Assembly: GCF_001580915.1 (NCBI RefSeq)
Contig: NZ_LHZQ01000206.1
Location: 1 to 54,777 of the forward strand
DNA: 54,777 nt
Direction of reading: 5' to 3'
Source of the DNA: Acetobacter tropicalis
GTDB taxonomy: Bacteria; Pseudomonadota; Alphaproteobacteria; Acetobacterales; Acetobacteraceae
Shown in pieces: positions 18,476 through 29,308 of the stretch (position 1 is its first letter; each line of letters starts with the position of its first letter). The notes below the pieces were generated by a model. That model made no database searches and was not told the origin of the DNA. It saw only the letters and a list, made by a program, of their open reading frames with translations. Both the position numbers and the translations under genes were made by a program.

Positions 18476-18573
18476 GCATCCGTCCTTTCACACAAACAGC
18501 GTCACCACATAATGCGGGACGCTGGCATGATAGTCTAAAAGTTAAACCAGAACATCTCTGGAAAAACAGACCA

Positions 18574-18603
18574 GAAGAGGACAGCTATGACCCTGCCCTC
18601 TTC
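18574..18603 (-). repeat. Inverted repeat in the rplO-secY spacer
   Basis: GAAGAGG (18574-18580) pairs with CCTCTTC (18597-18603); an inner CAG/CTG pair could extend the stem past one mismatch. It starts 8 bp after the rplO stop. The minus strand has no U tract, so an mRNA processing or stability function is more likely than termination. Confidence 0.35.
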
Positions 18604-18611
18604 CATTCGCA

Positions 18612-19100
18612 TTAGGATGCGCTGGCTTCGGCTGCTTTCGGCGCAAGAATCTTCACAGATCCCCCTGCCTTTTCGACAGCTGCAACTGCGGAAGCAGAAG
18701 CACCAGAGACTTCAAACGTGACAGCACGTGTCAGTTCGCCTTCTCCCAGAATGCGCACGCCAGCATATTTACCAGTGCCAACAAGACCAGCTTTCTTCAG
18801 CAGTTCTTCCGTCACCGCTGCACCGGCATCAAGCTTACCATCTGCAAGAGCCTTTTCAACTGCACCGAGGTTAACCGGCGCATAGACCTTACGGAAGATG
18901 TTCTTGAAGCCACGCTTCGGCAGACGACGATAGATCGGCAGCTGACCACCTTCAAAGCCGTTCAGGGAAACGCCTTCACGCGCTTTCTGCCCCTTCACAC
19001 CTTTACCGGAAGTCTTGCCCTTGCCGGAGCCGATACCGCGGCCAAGCCGCTTTTTACGATAACGAGCACCGTCGTTATCGCGAAGCTCATTCAGATTCAT
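18612..19100 (-). CDS. rplO: 50S ribosomal protein L15
   Basis: 162 residues. The conserved glycine/lysine-rich N-terminus is present ([20 protein letters not shown]), then [19 protein letters not shown]15 is a late-assembling 23S rRNA binder near the central protuberance. It is longer than the E. coli protein (144) through an Ala/Ser-rich end. It starts 1 bp after the rpmD stop, so coupling is likely. Confidence 0.98.
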   Translation of the reverse strand: MNLNELRDNDGARYRKKRLGRGIGSGKGKTSGKGVKGQKAREGVSLNGFEGGQLPIYRRLPKRGFKNIFRKVYAPVNLGAVEKALADGKLDAGAAVTEELLKKAGLVGTGKYAGVRILGEGELTRAVTFEVSGASASAVAAVEKAGGSVKILAPKAAEASAS

Positions 19101-19101
19101 A

Positions 19102-19287
19102 TCAATCCTCCACCTTCACAAGGTGGGCCACTTTACGGACCATACCGCGTGTTGAAGGGGTGTCTTCAAGAACCCGCTCACGACCAATCTTGTTCAAGCC
19201 AAGACCAATCAGGGTTTCTTTCTGGCCAGGCTTGCGTCCATTACCGGACGCAATCTGGACAACCTTGAAGGTTTTTGTCTCAGGCAT
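19102..19287 (-). CDS. rpmD: 50S ribosomal protein L30
   Basis: 61 residues with the L30 core ([39 protein letters not shown]). The frame is open 18 codons further upstream, but the ATG at 19287 gives the family length (59 in E. coli) and is used. It overlaps the rpsE end by 8 bp. L30 binds 23S rRNA and is absent from some bacteria. Confidence 0.97.
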   Translation of the reverse strand: MPETKTFKVVQIASGNGRKPGQKETLIGLGLNKIGRERVLEDTPSTRGMVRKVAHLVKVED

Positions 19288-19858
19288 CTGCAGCCTCCCC
19301 AACTGAAGCGGCCTGGTCGCGCTTACCGAAGATTTCTGCAACCTTCTTACCGCGACGGTTCGCTACGGAGCGTGGGCTGGCACAGCGGGCAAGAGCATCA
19401 AATGTTGCCTTCACCATGTTGTGCGGGTTCCGGGTCCCGAGGGACTTCGCAACCACATCGTTGATGCCCAGGCTTTCAAAAACGGCACGCATCGGACCAC
19501 CAGCGATGATCCCCGTCCCCGCTTCAGCCGAGCGCAGCACAACCTTACCAGCCCCGAAGTGACCAGCAACATCGTGATGCAGGGTGCGACCTTCCTTCAT
19601 CGGCACGCGGATCATGCCGCGCTTGGCACGTTCCGTCGCCTTACGGATCGCTTCCGGCACTTCACGCGCCTTACCTGCACCGTAGCCAACACGCCCCTTC
19701 TGGTCACCAACAACAACCAGCGCTGCAAATGCAAAACGCCGACCGCCCTTAACAACCTTCGCAACACGATTGATGGTAACCAGCTTATCTACCAGTTCAT
19801 CGCCTTCGCGTTCACGATCACGGCCGCCTCGACCGCCTTCTCTTGGTTCACGAGCCAT
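19280..19858 (-). CDS. rpsE: 30S ribosomal protein S5
   Basis: 192 residues. After a charged Gly/Arg-rich N-terminal extension (about 20 residues), the dsRNA-binding-like domain appears with [20 protein letters not shown], followed by [14 protein letters not shown] and the C-terminal domain ([19 protein letters not shown]). S5 takes part in decoding accuracy and mRNA unwinding. It is longer than E. coli S5 (167) at both ends. Confidence 0.98.
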   Translation of the reverse strand: MAREPREGGRGGRDREREGDELVDKLVTINRVAKVVKGGRRFAFAALVVVGDQKGRVGYGAGKAREVPEAIRKATERAKRGMIRVPMKEGRTLHHDVAGHFGAGKVVLRSAEAGTGIIAGGPMRAVFESLGINDVVAKSLGTRNPHNMVKATFDALARCASPRSVANRRGKKVAEIFGKRDQAASVGEAADA

Positions 19859-19873
19859 TACGTGATCCTTTCC

Positions 19874-20236
19874 TCAGAAGGAGAGACCGCCCTCGCGGGC
19901 AGCCTCCGCCAGCGCCTTCACGCGCCCATGATAAAGATATGCCCCACGATCGAACACAACCTGAGAGACACCAGCGGCAACAGCACGCTGGGCAACCAAC
20001 TTACCAACAGCGCCAGCGCTGTCTTTGTTGGCACCTGTCTTCAGGCCTTCACGCAGCTCTTTATCTAGGCTGGAAGCAGCAGCGAGGGTACGCCCCTGCA
20101 CGTCATCAATGACCTGCGCATAAATGTTCTTGCCAGACCGGAAGACCGACAGACGCGGACGACCACCAGCCTTGCGACGGAGCTGAAAACGGAGACGATC
20201 CCGCCGCCGATTCCGCAGTTCCTGCTGAGTGCTCAT
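19874..20236 (-). CDS. rplR: 50S ribosomal protein L18
   Basis: 120 residues. It shows a basic N-terminus ([20 protein letters not shown]), then [18 protein letters not shown] and the conserved end [21 protein letters not shown]18 binds 5S rRNA in the central protuberance. The start codon shares one base with the rplF stop (TAATG), so the two are translationally coupled. Confidence 0.98.
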   Translation of the reverse strand: MSTQQELRNRRRDRLRFQLRRKAGGRPRLSVFRSGKNIYAQVIDDVQGRTLAAASSLDKELREGLKTGANKDSAGAVGKLVAQRAVAAGVSQVVFDRGAYLYHGRVKALAEAAREGGLSF

Positions 20237-20769
20237 TATTTCTTCTTGCCTTCCTTGCGGCGAATGGTTTCCGTCTCATAACGCACGCCCTTGCCCTTGT
20301 AGGGTTCCGGCTTGCGGTAGCTGCGAATATCAAGAGCAACCTGCCCTACACGCTGCTTGTCGATCCCTTCGACAAGAATAGCGGTCGGACGCGGCGTGGA
20401 GATCTTGATGCCCTGCGGAATCGGATAGACCACGTCGTGAGAGAAACCGAGGTTCATCACAAGGTTGGAGCCCTGGACGGCAGCACGATAACCGGTGCCG
20501 TTGATTTCCAGAGCTTTCGAAAAGCCTTCAGACACACCCTTGACGGCCGTGGCGATCAAAGCGCGCGTGGTACCCCACATCATACGAGCCTGCGCAGCAT
20601 CGTTCACCGGACGAACGGCGACCTTGCCTTCTGCAATTTCAGCCTCAATGTGAGAAGACAGGGGAACGGAAAGTTCACCCAGCTTGCCCTTGGCCTTGAA
20701 AACACCGTCTGCAATCGAGACAGTCACACCCGCGGGAACGTCAACGGGATATTTGCCTACACGTGACAT
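20236..20769 (-). CDS. rplF: 50S ribosomal protein L6
   Basis: 177 residues, the same length as E. coli L6. It starts [19 protein letters not shown] and has the C-terminal signature [16 protein letters not shown]. The frame stays open 67 codons upstream, but that part overlaps rpsH and has unlike composition; the ATG at 20769 has GGAGGGA just upstream. L6 sits near the GTPase-associated centre of the 50S. Confidence 0.98.
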   Translation of the reverse strand: MSRVGKYPVDVPAGVTVSIADGVFKAKGKLGELSVPLSSHIEAEIAEGKVAVRPVNDAAQARMMWGTTRALIATAVKGVSEGFSKALEINGTGYRAAVQGSNLVMNLGFSHDVVYPIPQGIKISTPRPTAILVEGIDKQRVGQVALDIRSYRKPEPYKGKGVRYETETIRRKEGKKK

Positions 20770-20779
20770 GTATCCCTCC

Positions 20780-21178
20780 TCAGAACACGCGACAGAGGAC
20801 TTCACCGCCAACATTGGCAGCGCGAGCCTCGACATCGGACAGAACACCACGCGGCGTGGACAGGATGGAAACACCCAGCCCGGCGCATACACGCGGCAGC
20901 TCCTTGATTTTGGAATAAACACGACGCCCCGGACGGGAAACGCGGTGAATTTCCTTAATAACCGGCTCACCTTCAGAGTATTTCAGTTCGATGTGAAGCT
21001 GAACGATACCCTTGCGCACTTCTTCGCGCTTGTAGCCACGAATATAACCTTCGCGCTGCAGAGCATCCAGAACGTTTGAACGCAGGTTAGAAGCCGGAGA
21101 CACACAGGCAGCATGGCGCGCACGCTGTGCGTTACGGATACGAGTGAGCATATCACCCAGCGGATCAGAAAGTGACAT
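20780..21178 (-). CDS. rpsH: 30S ribosomal protein S8
   Basis: 132 residues. It opens [18 protein letters not shown] and carries the S8 signature [20 protein letters not shown] near the C-terminus. S8 is an early binder of the 16S central domain and, in E. coli, the translational repressor of the spc operon through the rplE region of the mRNA; whether that holds here is not visible. Confidence 0.98.
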   Translation of the reverse strand: MSLSDPLGDMLTRIRNAQRARHAACVSPASNLRSNVLDALQREGYIRGYKREEVRKGIVQLHIELKYSEGEPVIKEIHRVSRPGRRVYSKIKELPRVCAGLGVSILSTPRGVLSDVEARAANVGGEVLCRVF

Positions 21179-21187
21179 TGTGCGCCT

Positions 21188-21493
21188 TTACCAGCTAGCT
21201 TTAACCATGCCCGGAATCTGGCCACTTGAAGCCAGATCACGCAGTGCAATACGGCACAGCTCAAACTTACGGTAGTTACCGCGAGACCGGCCCGTCAGCT
21301 TGCAGCGCAAACGCACGCGAACGCGTGACCCATTGCGCGGCAGCTCTGCCAGCTTCAAAGACGCATCAAACCGATCTTCCACAGGAAGCGAGCGGTCCAT
21401 CACAATATTCTTCAGCGCCGCACGCTTTTCCTTGTCACGCGCAGACATGCGAGCCCGCTTGGCATTCCGCGTGATGGCAGAAGTCTTAGCCAT
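21188..21493 (-). CDS. rpsN: 30S ribosomal protein S14 (zinc-independent type)
   Basis: 101 residues, the same length as E. coli S14. It shows [36 protein letters not shown] and the C-terminal [11 protein letters not shown]. It lacks the paired CxxC motifs of the short zinc-binding form, so it is the long zinc-independent type. It lies in the small-subunit head. It follows rplE after 83 bp. Confidence 0.98.
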   Translation of the reverse strand: MAKTSAITRNAKRARMSARDKEKRAALKNIVMDRSLPVEDRFDASLKLAELPRNGSRVRVRLRCKLTGRSRGNYRKFELCRIALRDLASSGQIPGMVKASW

Positions 21494-21576
21494 ATATTTT
21501 TATCCTCCGGAACCCTTCGAAAACCTTCGACGGTTTTCCAAGACAACAACACCTGATGACAGGTAAACGATTTCCC

Positions 21577-22146
21577 TTAGGCTGCAAAGGGAAGATCAAA
21601 CGCTTTCAGAAGCGCTTTAGCTTCCGCATCCGTTTTTGCGCTGGTCACGAACACAACGTCCATACCGCGGATTTCATCAACCTTATCATAGTCGATTTCC
21701 GGGAAGACGATCTGTTCTTTCAGACCCAGGGCAAAGTTACCACGCCCGTCAAAACCCTTGTTAGCCGGCAGACCGCGGAAGTCGCGAATACGCGGCATCG
21801 CAATCGTCACCAGACGATCAAGGAATTCATACATCTGGGCACGGCGCAGCGTAACCTTACAGCCAATCGGCAGACCTTCACGGATCTTGAAGCCCGCAAT
21901 AGCCTTCTTGGCAACGGTTTTCACCGGCTTCTGACCAGCAATCAACGTCATTTCAGCAACTGCTGCATCAAGCTTTTTCTGGTCACCAGCAGCTTCACCA
22001 ACGCCCATGTTCAGGACGATTTTTTCAAGCCGCGGTACCTGCATGACGTTTTTGTAGCCGAACTGCTCACGCAGCTTGGCACGCAGTTCGTTTTCATAGC
22101 GTTCCTGAAAACGAGGAACGGAACGAACGCCCTTAGACTCACTCAT
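21577..22146 (-). CDS. rplE: 50S ribosomal protein L5
   Basis: 189 residues from the ATG at 22146, with GGAG seven bases upstream. An in-frame TTG seven codons earlier lies inside the rplX stop region and is less likely. Recognised by [18 protein letters not shown] and the basic segment [21 protein letters not shown]5 binds 5S rRNA and contacts the P-site tRNA. Confidence 0.98.
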   Translation of the reverse strand: MSESKGVRSVPRFQERYENELRAKLREQFGYKNVMQVPRLEKIVLNMGVGEAAGDQKKLDAAVAEMTLIAGQKPVKTVAKKAIAGFKIREGLPIGCKVTLRRAQMYEFLDRLVTIAMPRIRDFRGLPANKGFDGRGNFALGLKEQIVFPEIDYDKVDEIRGMDVVFVTSAKTDAEAKALLKAFDLPFAA

Positions 22147-22156
22147 TCTCGCCTCC

Positions 22157-22477
22157 TCAGCCTTCAATCACTTCGCCGGTCGCCTTGGCAACACGAACTT
22201 TACGGCCATCTTCCAGCACACGGAAACCAACACGCGTCGGCTTCTTGGAAGCGGGATCAACCAGCTTCAGGTTGGAAAGATGAACAGGCGCTTCACGGGA
22301 AATGATCCCGCCTTCTTCGCCCATACGGGTTGCTTTCTGGTGACGCTTCACAACAGCAACGCCACGCACGATGGCGCGGTTTTCTGCCGGACGCACAGAA
22401 AGAACTTCACCTTCAACACCCTTGGAGGAGCCGCTGATGACAACAACCGTATCGCCTTTTTTAATACGAGCGGCCAT
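22157..22477 (-). CDS. rplX: 50S ribosomal protein L24
   Basis: 106 residues. The N-terminal KOW motif is clear ([20 protein letters not shown]) and is followed by the conserved [21 protein letters not shown]24 is one of the two assembly-initiating 50S proteins and lies near the tunnel exit. It starts 2 bp after the rplN stop. Confidence 0.98.
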   Translation of the reverse strand: MAARIKKGDTVVVISGSSKGVEGEVLSVRPAENRAIVRGVAVVKRHQKATRMGEEGGIISREAPVHLSNLKLVDPASKKPTRVGFRVLEDGRKVRVAKATGEVIEG

Positions 22478-22479
22478 TA

Positions 22480-22848
22480 TTATAGCACCTCCGGAGCCAG
22501 AGAGATGATCTTCATGAACTTGCGTGCACGAAGCTCACGAACAACCGGACCGAAGATACGGGTACCAATCGGTTCCTGCTGCTTGTTGATCAGCACAGCG
22601 GCGTTCTTGTCAAAGCGGATAGCACTGCCATCAGGACGACGCACCGGATAGGAAGTACGCACGATAACAGCTTGGTGGACGTCGCCCTTTTTCACCTTCC
22701 CGCGGGGGATGGCTTCCTTGACAGATACGACGATCACGTCGCCGACCGAGGCGGACTTCCGCTTGGAGCCGCCCAGCACCTTGATGCACTGCACCTGACG
22801 CGCACCGGAGTTGTCGGCTACGTCGAGGTTGGTCTCGGGATGGATCAT
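22480..22848 (-). CDS. rplN: 50S ribosomal protein L14
   Basis: 122 residues, full length. It starts [20 protein letters not shown] and includes [22 protein letters not shown]14 forms bridge B8 with 16S rRNA and is the docking site of RsfS. It follows rpsQ after 18 bp. Confidence 0.99.
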   Translation of the reverse strand: MIHPETNLDVADNSGARQVQCIKVLGGSKRKSASVGDVIVVSVKEAIPRGKVKKGDVHQAVIVRTSYPVRRPDGSAIRFDKNAAVLINKQQEPIGTRIFGPVVRELRARKFMKIISLAPEVL

Positions 22849-22866
22849 GTTCTAGATATCCTTACC

Positions 22867-23139
22867 TTACGCCGACACGCCGACAGCAGAGGCGTCTACG
22901 GCCTCGCCATTGCGAGCAACCACAGCCCATGCCTTGCGCCGGGAAACCGGGGGGCACTCAATAATACGCACCGTGTCGCCAACTTTGCAGACGTTTTCTT
23001 CGTCGTGCGCCGCGTACTTCTTGGAGCGACGGATAAACTTCTTATACAGCGGATGCATGACGCGACGATCGACAAGAACCGTTACGGTCTTGTCCATCTT
23101 GTCGCTGGTCACACGCCCGGTAAGGACGCGCCTTGGCAT
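22867..23139 (-). CDS. rpsQ: 30S ribosomal protein S17
   Basis: 90 residues from the ATG at 23139 ([20 protein letters not shown]), a good match in length to S17 (84 in E. coli). The OB-fold core continues with [19 protein letters not shown] and [11 protein letters not shown]. The frame is open another 32 codons, but that part overlaps rpmC. S17 is an early 16S rRNA binder in the body of the 30S. Confidence 0.98.
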   Translation of the reverse strand: MPRRVLTGRVTSDKMDKTVTVLVDRRVMHPLYKKFIRRSKKYAAHDEENVCKVGDTVRIIECPPVSRRKAWAVVARNGEAVDASAVGVSA

Positions 23140-23152
23140 CGTCCAACTCCCT

Positions 23153-23389
23153 TCAGGAAATGGCAGCAGATGTTTTCGCACCTGCCGCAGTCTTCTCATT
23201 TTGCGCCACAATCGTCTTGATGCGCGCAATTTCACGCCGGATCACCCGAACGCGGCTCTGGCCTTCGGTCTGCCCGGTTGCCTGCTGGAAACGCAGATTG
23301 AGCTGTTCGCGCTTGAGCTCGATAAGCAGCGCGTTCAGTTCGTCTGACGTCTTGGCACGCAGATCAGCTGGCTTTGTTGCCTTTGCCAT
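23153..23389 (-). CDS. rpmC: 50S ribosomal protein L29
   Basis: 78 residues; two helices with the L29 signature [19 protein letters not shown] and [10 protein letters not shown]. The ATG at 23389 has GGAG nine bases upstream. Earlier in-frame starts would abut the Shine-Dalgarno sequence. It lies just inside the rplP end region. The Ala/Thr-rich tail is slightly longer than usual (63 in E. coli). L29 sits at the tunnel exit next to L23. Confidence 0.96.
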   Translation of the reverse strand: MAKATKPADLRAKTSDELNALLIELKREQLNLRFQQATGQTEGQSRVRVIRREIARIKTIVAQNEKTAAGAKTSAAIS

Positions 23390-23390
23390 C

Positions 23391-23807
23391 TCACGCATCT
23401 CCAATTCGGGTCACAAACTTGGTCTTGATCGGCAGCTTTGCTGCACCGAGAGCCAGCGCTTCACGCGCGACTTCGGGCGGCACACCTTCGATTTCGAACA
23501 GAATGCGACCAGGCCTCACACGGGCCACCCAGTATTCAGGTGATCCCTTGCCGGAGCCCATACGCACTTCTGCGGGCTTTGTCGAGACCGGAAGATCCGG
23601 AAAAATACGAATCCACACGCGACCAGCACGTTTCATCGCTCTGGTAATGGCCCGACGAGACGCTTCGATCTGCCGTGCGGTGATGCGTTCGGGCTGAAGA
23701 GCCTTCAGACCGAACGTGCCAAAGTTGAGCGTGGTTCCGCTTTTGGCAAGACCGTGAATACGGCCTTTGTGCGCCTTGCGGAACTTAGTACGCTTTGGAG
23801 AAAGCAT
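23391..23807 (-). CDS. rplP: 50S ribosomal protein L16
   Basis: 138 residues. It starts [20 protein letters not shown] and has the conserved [20 protein letters not shown] and [21 protein letters not shown]16 lies by the A-site and the binding region for aminoacyl-tRNA. It follows rpsC after 18 bp. Confidence 0.99.
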   Translation of the reverse strand: MLSPKRTKFRKAHKGRIHGLAKSGTTLNFGTFGLKALQPERITARQIEASRRAITRAMKRAGRVWIRIFPDLPVSTKPAEVRMGSGKGSPEYWVARVRPGRILFEIEGVPPEVAREALALGAAKLPIKTKFVTRIGDA

Positions 23808-23825
23808 TGTCTTCTATCCTTCGCC

Positions 23826-24503
23826 TCAGCGCTGAGGGGCCTGTTCGGCCGCCCGGCGGTCCTGAGCCAGTGGGTCATGCGCCAGAATCTCACCTTTGAA
23901 GATCCATACCTTTACACCGCAGGTGCCGTAGGTGGTCTTCGCAGTAGCTGTTCCATAGTCGATATCGGCACGCAGAGTGTGAAGCGGCACGCGGCCTTCA
24001 CGATACCACTCGATACGAGCGATTTCTGCACCACCCAGACGACCGGAACAGTTGATCCGGATACCCTGCGCACCAAGACGCATGGCAGACTGCACAGCGC
24101 GCTTCATGGCGCGACGGAAGGCAACACGGCGTTCAAGCTGCTGGGCAATGTTGTCTGCCACCAGCGTTGCGTCGATTTCCGGCTTACGGATTTCAACGAT
24201 GTTGAGCGCCACTTCCGTGCCAGCCATACGGGTCAGCTCTTTACGCAGAGCGTCAATATCCTGACCCTTCTTGCCGATGACCACGCCAGGACGTGCTGCA
24301 TAGATCGTAACGCGCGGCTTCTTGGCCGGACGTTCGATCACAACACGAGACACACCAGCGCCGGAAAGCTTGCGGCGCAGGAACGCACGCAGCTTCAGGT
24401 CTTCGTGCAGCAGGCGAGAATAATCACCGTCAGCGTACCAACGGCTGTCCCACGTGCGATTGATACCGAGCCGCAGCCCGATCGGATTGACTTTATGTCC
24501 CAT
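23826..24503 (-). CDS. rpsC: 30S ribosomal protein S3
   Basis: 225 residues. It starts [20 protein letters not shown]. The KH domain has the GxxG loop in [16 protein letters not shown], and the C-terminal domain has [21 protein letters not shown]3 lines the mRNA entry channel together with S4 and S5. It starts 3 bp after the rplV stop. Confidence 0.99.
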   Translation of the reverse strand: MGHKVNPIGLRLGINRTWDSRWYADGDYSRLLHEDLKLRAFLRRKLSGAGVSRVVIERPAKKPRVTIYAARPGVVIGKKGQDIDALRKELTRMAGTEVALNIVEIRKPEIDATLVADNIAQQLERRVAFRRAMKRAVQSAMRLGAQGIRINCSGRLGGAEIARIEWYREGRVPLHTLRADIDYGTATAKTTYGTCGVKVWIFKGEILAHDPLAQDRRAAEQAPQR

Positions 24504-24506
24504 ACC

Positions 24507-24917
24507 TCAGGCCGCCTTCTGCTCAGTAGAAGCTGCTTCAGGCTCGGGAGCCCGTTCGGCAACAACGATCTTCAGGTGGCTGAAGAATTTTTCCACGCGG
24601 GCAGAACGACCACGACCACGTGCATGGAAGCGACGCATCACGATGGACTTCCCAACTTCAGCCGTCTTTACCACCAGCTGGTCAACATCGAGCTGGTGAT
24701 TGTTCTCTGCATTCGCAATCGCGCTTTCCAGGGTCTTTTTGACCTGCTGGGCGATACGACGCTTGGAGAACGTAAGAGTGGCAACTGCCTGAGACGCCGG
24801 CTTGTTGCGGATAAGACCCGCAACAAGGTTCAACTTGCGGGGACTAACCCGAATGTTGCGCGTAACGGCCTGCGCTTCAGTTTCCGCGAGCGTGCGCGGC
24901 TGTTTCGGCTTGCTCAT
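24507..24917 (-). CDS. rplV: 50S ribosomal protein L22
   Basis: 136 residues. The L22 core is seen in [19 protein letters not shown] and the loop region [20 protein letters not shown], whose beta-hairpin reaches the peptide tunnel where macrolides bind. Extra residues at both ends, including an acidic tail ([14 protein letters not shown]), make it longer than E. coli L22 (110). It starts 1 bp after rpsS. Confidence 0.98.
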   Translation of the reverse strand: MSKPKQPRTLAETEAQAVTRNIRVSPRKLNLVAGLIRNKPASQAVATLTFSKRRIAQQVKKTLESAIANAENNHQLDVDQLVVKTAEVGKSIVMRRFHARGRGRSARVEKFFSHLKIVVAERAPEPEAASTEQKAA

Positions 24918-24918
24918 T

Positions 24919-25197
24919 TTAGCCCCGCTTCGACTTCTTGTCGGCCCCGTGCCCGTGGAATGTACGGGTGGGAGAAAATTCGCCGAACTTATGCCCGACC
25001 ATATTCTCCGTCACCTGCACAGGCAGGAACTTCTGACCATTGTAAACACCGAACGTCAGTCCAACGAACTGCGGAAGGATCGTGGAACGACGTGACCAGA
25101 TCTTGATCACTTCATTACGACCCGACGCGCGGGACGCTTCAGCTTTGCTTAGCAGATACCCGTCGACGAACGGGCCTTTCCAGACGGAACGTGCCAT
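24919..25197 (-). CDS. rpsS: 30S ribosomal protein S19
   Basis: 92 residues, the same length as in E. coli. Recognised by [16 protein letters not shown] and [20 protein letters not shown], then [21 protein letters not shown]19 forms a complex with S13 in the head of the 30S. It lies between rplB and rplV as usual. Confidence 0.99.
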   Translation of the reverse strand: MARSVWKGPFVDGYLLSKAEASRASGRNEVIKIWSRRSTILPQFVGLTFGVYNGQKFLPVQVTENMVGHKFGEFSPTRTFHGHGADKKSKRG

Positions 25198-25210
25198 CTT
25201 CTATTGCCCC

Positions 25211-26041
25211 TTACTTGCCGGTCTTGCGACGACGGATAATCAGACTGTCCGTACGCTTGTTGACCCGAGTTTTGTAACCTTTGGTGGGCTTGCCCCACGG
25301 TGTGACCGGATGACGACCACCGGATGTCCGGCCTTCACCACCACCATGCGGATGGTCAACCGGGTTCATCACAACGCCGCGGTTATGCGGACGACGCCCC
25401 AACCAACGAGCACGACCGGCTTTACCCAGATGCTGGTTCATGTTGTCCGGATTGGACACAGCACCGATTGTTGCCATGCATTCACCACGCACAACACGCA
25501 GTTCACCGGACTGCAGCTTGATCTGCGCGTAACCGGAGTCCTTACCAACGAGCTGGGCATATGTGCCTGCAGAACGGGCCAGCTTGCCACCAGCGCCCTG
25601 CTTCAGTTCGATGTTGTGCACGATGGTGCCGACCGGGATAGAGGCCAGCGGCATCGCGTTACCCGGCTTAATGTCAACGCGCGTGCCAGCGATAACGTTA
25701 TCGCCAACTTTCAGACGCTGCGGAGCCAGGATGTATGCCAGTTCACCGTCTTCATACTTCACCAGAGCGATGAAGGCCGTACGGTTGGGGTCATATTCCA
25801 GACGCTCAACCGTGCCGAGCACATCAAACTTGCGCCGTTTGAAGTCTACGTAACGATAAGACTGCTTATGACCGCCACCACGGAAACGAGAAGTCGTACG
25901 GCCGTTGTTGTTACGACCACCCGTCTTGTTCTTGCCTTCCGTCAGCTGCTTGACCGGCTTGCCTTTCCACAGATCGGCGCGATCAATCAGAACCGTGCCG
26001 CGAAGGCTCGGCGTGACGGGATTAAAGTGCTTCAGTGCCAT
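25211..26041 (-). CDS. rplB: 50S ribosomal protein L2
   Basis: 276 residues. The conserved loop near the peptidyl-transferase centre is present ([20 protein letters not shown]), as is the N-terminal RNA-binding region ([20 protein letters not shown]). L2 is needed for subunit association and tRNA binding. It follows rplW after 16 bp. Confidence 0.99.
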   Translation of the reverse strand: MALKHFNPVTPSLRGTVLIDRADLWKGKPVKQLTEGKNKTGGRNNNGRTTSRFRGGGHKQSYRYVDFKRRKFDVLGTVERLEYDPNRTAFIALVKYEDGELAYILAPQRLKVGDNVIAGTRVDIKPGNAMPLASIPVGTIVHNIELKQGAGGKLARSAGTYAQLVGKDSGYAQIKLQSGELRVVRGECMATIGAVSNPDNMNQHLGKAGRARWLGRRPHNRGVVMNPVDHPHGGGEGRTSGGRHPVTPWGKPTKGYKTRVNKRTDSLIIRRRKTGK

Positions 26042-26057
26042 TTGTTCCTACCCCACG

Positions 26058-26393
26058 TCACGCCAGTTTGGCGGTCAGGTCAATGGACTGACCTTCCGCA
26101 AGCTGGACGAACGCCTTCTTGATGTCAGAACGCTGTCCCAGACGCCCCTTGAAGCGCTTGGTCTTGCCCTTCTGGACAAGGGTGTTCACCCCAACAACCT
26201 TGACGCCAAACAGTGTTTCCACTGCCACTTTGATTTCAGGCTTGGTAGCCGTGATGGCAACCTTGAAAACAACCTGATTTTTTTCAGAAAGCGCGGTCGC
26301 CTTTTCCGTGATCAGCGGCGCACGAACAATATCGTACATCGCTTCCCGAGAAAGACGCTCGGCTTTCTTGCGCAGCGCAAGAATGTTGGTCAT
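26058..26393 (-). CDS. rplW: 50S ribosomal protein L23
   Basis: 111 residues. The L23 core begins at [19 protein letters not shown] and ends with basic [20 protein letters not shown]. It has an N-terminal extension of about 18 residues; the start at 26393 overlaps the rplD stop as ATGA, which supports it. L23 is the docking site for trigger factor and SRP at the tunnel exit. Confidence 0.98.
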   Translation of the reverse strand: MTNILALRKKAERLSREAMYDIVRAPLITEKATALSEKNQVVFKVAITATKPEIKVAVETLFGVKVVGVNTLVQKGKTKRFKGRLGQRSDIKKAFVQLAEGQSIDLTAKLA

Positions 26394-27004
26394 GCCAGGC
26401 GCTCCTTCAGACCTTCGAGACCAGCCTGGGTAATGGCCAGAACCTCGTGGTTAAGAATATCGTAAACGTTGGCGCCGATCGTCGGAAGAACGTCGATTTT
26501 GGGCAGGTTGCGCGCAGCGCGAACAAAGCCTTCATCAACAGCAGCGTCAACAATGAGGGCGGACTTCAGGCCGAGGGTCTTCAGCTTGACTGCCAGTTCG
26601 CTTGTGCGCGCCACACCGGAAGCAGACTGCAGAACAATCAGCTTGCCATCCTGAGCTTTCTGGGAAAGCGCAGAGATCAGGCCCAGACGACGCACCTTCT
26701 TGGGCAGGTCATATCCGTGGTCACGAGACACCGGACCATGGACCACACCACCGGTACGATACTGCGGTGCACGCAGAGACCCCTGACGGGCGCTGCCTGT
26801 GCCTTTCTGGCGATACGGCTTCTTGGTGGTGCCAGACACGTCAGCCATGCCTTTTACCTGATGCGTACCTGCGCGGCGCTTTGCAAGCTGCCAATGCACG
26901 ACACGCGCCATGATATCTGCGCGCGGAGCGACTGCAAACAGTTCATCCGGCAGCGTAGCAGAACCAGCAGTGCCGTTATCAAGCGTTTTGATTTCGATTT
27001 CCAT
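26390..27004 (-). CDS. rplD: 50S ribosomal protein L4
   Basis: 204 residues. It has the conserved extended loop that reaches the tunnel ([20 protein letters not shown], then [19 protein letters not shown]). In E. coli L4 also represses its own S10 operon; no such leader can be assigned here. It starts 4 bp after rplC and overlaps rplW. Confidence 0.99.
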   Translation of the reverse strand: MEIEIKTLDNGTAGSATLPDELFAVAPRADIMARVVHWQLAKRRAGTHQVKGMADVSGTTKKPYRQKGTGSARQGSLRAPQYRTGGVVHGPVSRDHGYDLPKKVRRLGLISALSQKAQDGKLIVLQSASGVARTSELAVKLKTLGLKSALIVDAAVDEGFVRAARNLPKIDVLPTIGANVYDILNHEVLAITQAGLEGLKERLA

Positions 27005-27008
27005 GACC

Positions 27009-27692
27009 TCAGCCCTCCGCCGTCACGAGAGCGGCCGGATAAGGCGCATCGACATGGCGGGCTTTTTTGATCGCATCACGAATCAACACGGTGCCGTTTT
27101 TTGCTCCAGGAATGGAACCACGCACCATGATCAGATTCTTTTCCGGATCGATCGCTGCAATTTCAAGATTCAGGGTGGTCACGCGTTCATCACCCAGATG
27201 GCCTGCCATCTTTTTGTTCTTGAAGGTTTTGCCGGGATCCTGACGGTTACCGGTAGAACCATGAGAACGGTGAGAAATAGACACACCATGTGTGGCTTCA
27301 AGACCAGCAAAGTTCCAGCGCTTCATGGCGCCTGCGAACCCTTTACCCTTGCTGGTGCCGGTCACGTCCACTTTCTGACCTACAACAAAGTGAGCAGCGG
27401 AAAGAGATGCGCCAACCTCAAGCGCGGCATCTTCAGCCACGCGAAATTCGCGTACAACCTTTTTGGGCTCAACCTTTGTGCGGGCAAAATGGCCGCGGTT
27501 CGGCTTGGTGACATTTTTTACCTTGGCTTTGCCCAGACCCAACTGAACAGCCGTATAGCCATCCCGTTCCTGAGTACGAACGTCCACCACCTGCACATCA
27601 TCAACATGCAGGACGGTAACAGGCACATGCGTGCCATCTTCCTTGAACAGTCGGGACATGCCCAACTTTTTTGCGATCAATCCGGTGCGCAT
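27009..27692 (-). CDS. rplC: 50S ribosomal protein L3
   Basis: 227 residues from the ATG at 27692, which opens [16 protein letters not shown], the family N-terminus. The frame is open ten codons further, but those overlap the rpsJ end. The L3 signature [20 protein letters not shown] and [18 protein letters not shown] is intact. L3 is an assembly initiator, with its loop near the peptidyl-transferase centre. Confidence 0.98.
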   Translation of the reverse strand: MRTGLIAKKLGMSRLFKEDGTHVPVTVLHVDDVQVVDVRTQERDGYTAVQLGLGKAKVKNVTKPNRGHFARTKVEPKKVVREFRVAEDAALEVGASLSAAHFVVGQKVDVTGTSKGKGFAGAMKRWNFAGLEATHGVSISHRSHGSTGNRQDPGKTFKNKKMAGHLGDERVTTLNLEIAAIDPEKNLIMVRGSIPGAKNGTVLIRDAIKKARHVDAPYPAALVTAEG

Positions 27693-27702
27693 CGTCTGGA
27701 CC

Positions 27703-28011
27703 TTAAAGTTTGATCTCGACATCCACGCCAGCGGCGAGGTCGAGTTTCATGAGAGCGTCCACGGTCTGCGGAGTCGGCTCGACAATATCGAGCAGGCGGC
27801 GATGAGTCCGAATTTCGAACTGCTCGCGACTTTTCTTATCCACGTGGGGAGAACGGTTAACCGTAAACCGTTCGATATGCGTCGGCAGCGGGATAGGACC
27901 CCGAACCCGCGCACCCGTACGCTTCGCCGTGTTTACGATCTCTTTTGTGCTGTTGTCCAGCACGCGGTGATCGTACGCCTTCAGGCGAATGCGGATGTTC
28001 TGGTTGTCCAT
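27703..28011 (-). CDS. rpsJ: 30S ribosomal protein S10
   Basis: 102 residues. It shows [20 protein letters not shown] and the signature [21 protein letters not shown]10 lies in the head of the 30S and is also NusE, the partner of NusB in antitermination. It is the first gene of the S10 block; the spacer from tuf holds a strong hairpin. Confidence 0.99.
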   Translation of the reverse strand: MDNQNIRIRLKAYDHRVLDNSTKEIVNTAKRTGARVRGPIPLPTHIERFTVNRSPHVDKKSREQFEIRTHRRLLDIVEPTPQTVDALMKLDLAAGVDVEIKL

Positions 28012-28065
28012 TGTTTCTTAGTCCAACACTTTACTTGTCCGGGGAAACCCGGCCGCCAAGTAAGA

Positions 28066-28090
28066 CCCCGGCTGATTGACTCAGCCGGGG
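28066..28090 (-). terminator. Hairpin in the tuf-rpsJ spacer (terminator or attenuator)
   Basis: A perfect 10-bp GC-rich stem, CCCCGGCTGA (28066-28075) and TCAGCCGGGG (28081-28090), with a 5-base loop lies 27 bp after the tuf stop. On the minus strand TCTTACTT follows, a weak U tract. It probably ends or attenuates str-type transcripts while letting some read on into rpsJ. Confidence 0.55.
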
Positions 28091-28117
28091 CCATACAGTC
28101 CTAGGCTACTATCCGAA

Positions 28118-29308
28118 TTATTCGGTGATAGAAGCCACAACACCTGCACCAACGGTGCGGCCACCTTCGCGAATAGCGAAGCGGAGACCTTCATCCATGG
28201 CGATCGGCGCGATCAGTTCAACATCCATGGCGCAGTTATCGCCAGGCATAACCATTTCCGTGCCTTCCGGCAGGTGTACAACACCTGTTACGTCAGTCGT
28301 ACGGAAGTAGAACTGCGGACGATAGTTGGTGAAGAACGGCGTATGACGGCCACCTTCTTCTTTCGTCAGGATGTAAGCTTCTGCTTTGAACTTTTTGTGC
28401 GGGGTAATTGAACCCGGCTTCGCAAGAACCTGACCACGTTCAACGTCTTCACGCTTCGTGCCACGAACCAGCGCACCAATGTTGTCACCTGCTTCACCGC
28501 GATCAAGCAGCTTACGGAACATTTCAACACCGGTAACGGTTGTCTTCACGGTGTCTTTAAGACCCACGATTTCAACTTCATCACCAACGTTCACAACGCC
28601 ACGCTCAACACGACCGGTCACAACTGTACCACGACCAGAGATGGAGAACACGTCTTCGATCGGCATCAGGAACGGACGATCAACAGGGCGTTCCGGCTGC
28701 GGGATGTACGCGTCAACGGCGTCCATCAGGTCTTTAACGCGGTTTTCGCCAACTTCCGGGTCGCCATCTTCCAGGGTCACCAGAGCAGAACCCTTGATGA
28801 TCGGAATTTCGTCGCCAGGAAACTGATAAGAAGACAGAAGTTCACGAACTTCCATTTCAACCAGTTCAAGCAGTTCCGGATCGTCAACCTGATCAACCTT
28901 ATTCAGGAAGACCACCAGAGCCGGCACACCAACCTGACGAGCAAGCAGGATGTGTTCACGAGTCTGCGGCATCGGGCCGTCAGCAGCGGACACAACCAGA
29001 ATCGCGCCGTCCATCTGAGCGGCACCCGTGATCATGTTCTTCACATAGTCAGCGTGTCCGGGGCAGTCCACGTGAGCGTAGTGACGCTTCGCGGTTTCGT
29101 ATTCCACGTGAGCTGTGGAAATGGTGATACCACGAGCGCGTTCTTCAGGAGCAGCATCGATCTGGTCGTATGCTTTGAAGTCAGCACCGCCGCTTTTTGC
29201 CAGCGTCTTCGTGATAGCAGCCGTCAGAGACGTCTTGCCATGGTCAACGTGGCCGATGGTGCCGATGTTGCAGTGCGGTTTATTCCGCTCAAATTTAGCC
29301 TTAGCCAT
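28118..29308 (-). CDS. tuf: Translation elongation factor Tu
   Basis: 396 residues. The G1 motif GHVDHGKT is at 19-26, DCPGH near 82 and NKVD near 137, followed by domains 2 and 3 ([40 protein letters not shown]). EF-Tu-GTP brings aminoacyl-tRNA to the ribosome. The start at 29308 has GGAG upstream and gives [12 protein letters not shown]; nine codons of open frame before it are not used. It follows rpsG by only 92 bp, with no fusA between. A second tuf copy may exist elsewhere, as in many bacteria. Confidence 0.99.
   Translation of the reverse strand: MAKAKFERNKPHCNIGTIGHVDHGKTSLTAAITKTLAKSGGADFKAYDQIDAAPEERARGITISTAHVEYETAKRHYAHVDCPGHADYVKNMITGAAQMDGAILVVSAADGPMPQTREHILLARQVGVPALVVFLNKVDQVDDPELLELVEMEVRELLSSYQFPGDEIPIIKGSALVTLEDGDPEVGENRVKDLMDAVDAYIPQPERPVDRPFLMPIEDVFSISGRGTVVTGRVERGVVNVGDEVEIVGLKDTVKTTVTGVEMFRKLLDRGEAGDNIGALVRGTKREDVERGQVLAKPGSITPHKKFKAEAYILTKEEGGRHTPFFTNYRPQFYFRTTDVTGVVHLPEGTEMVMPGDNCAMDVELIAPIAMDEGLRFAIREGGRTVGAGVVASITE

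Noticed and set aside
20770..20970. N-terminal extension of L6
   Set aside because: Overlaps rpsH; the internal ATG with a strong ribosome binding site gives exactly the family length.
23754..25106. 450-codon plus-strand open frame opposite rplV, rpsC and rpsS
   Set aside because: It spans several real ribosomal protein genes on the other strand and has shadow composition.
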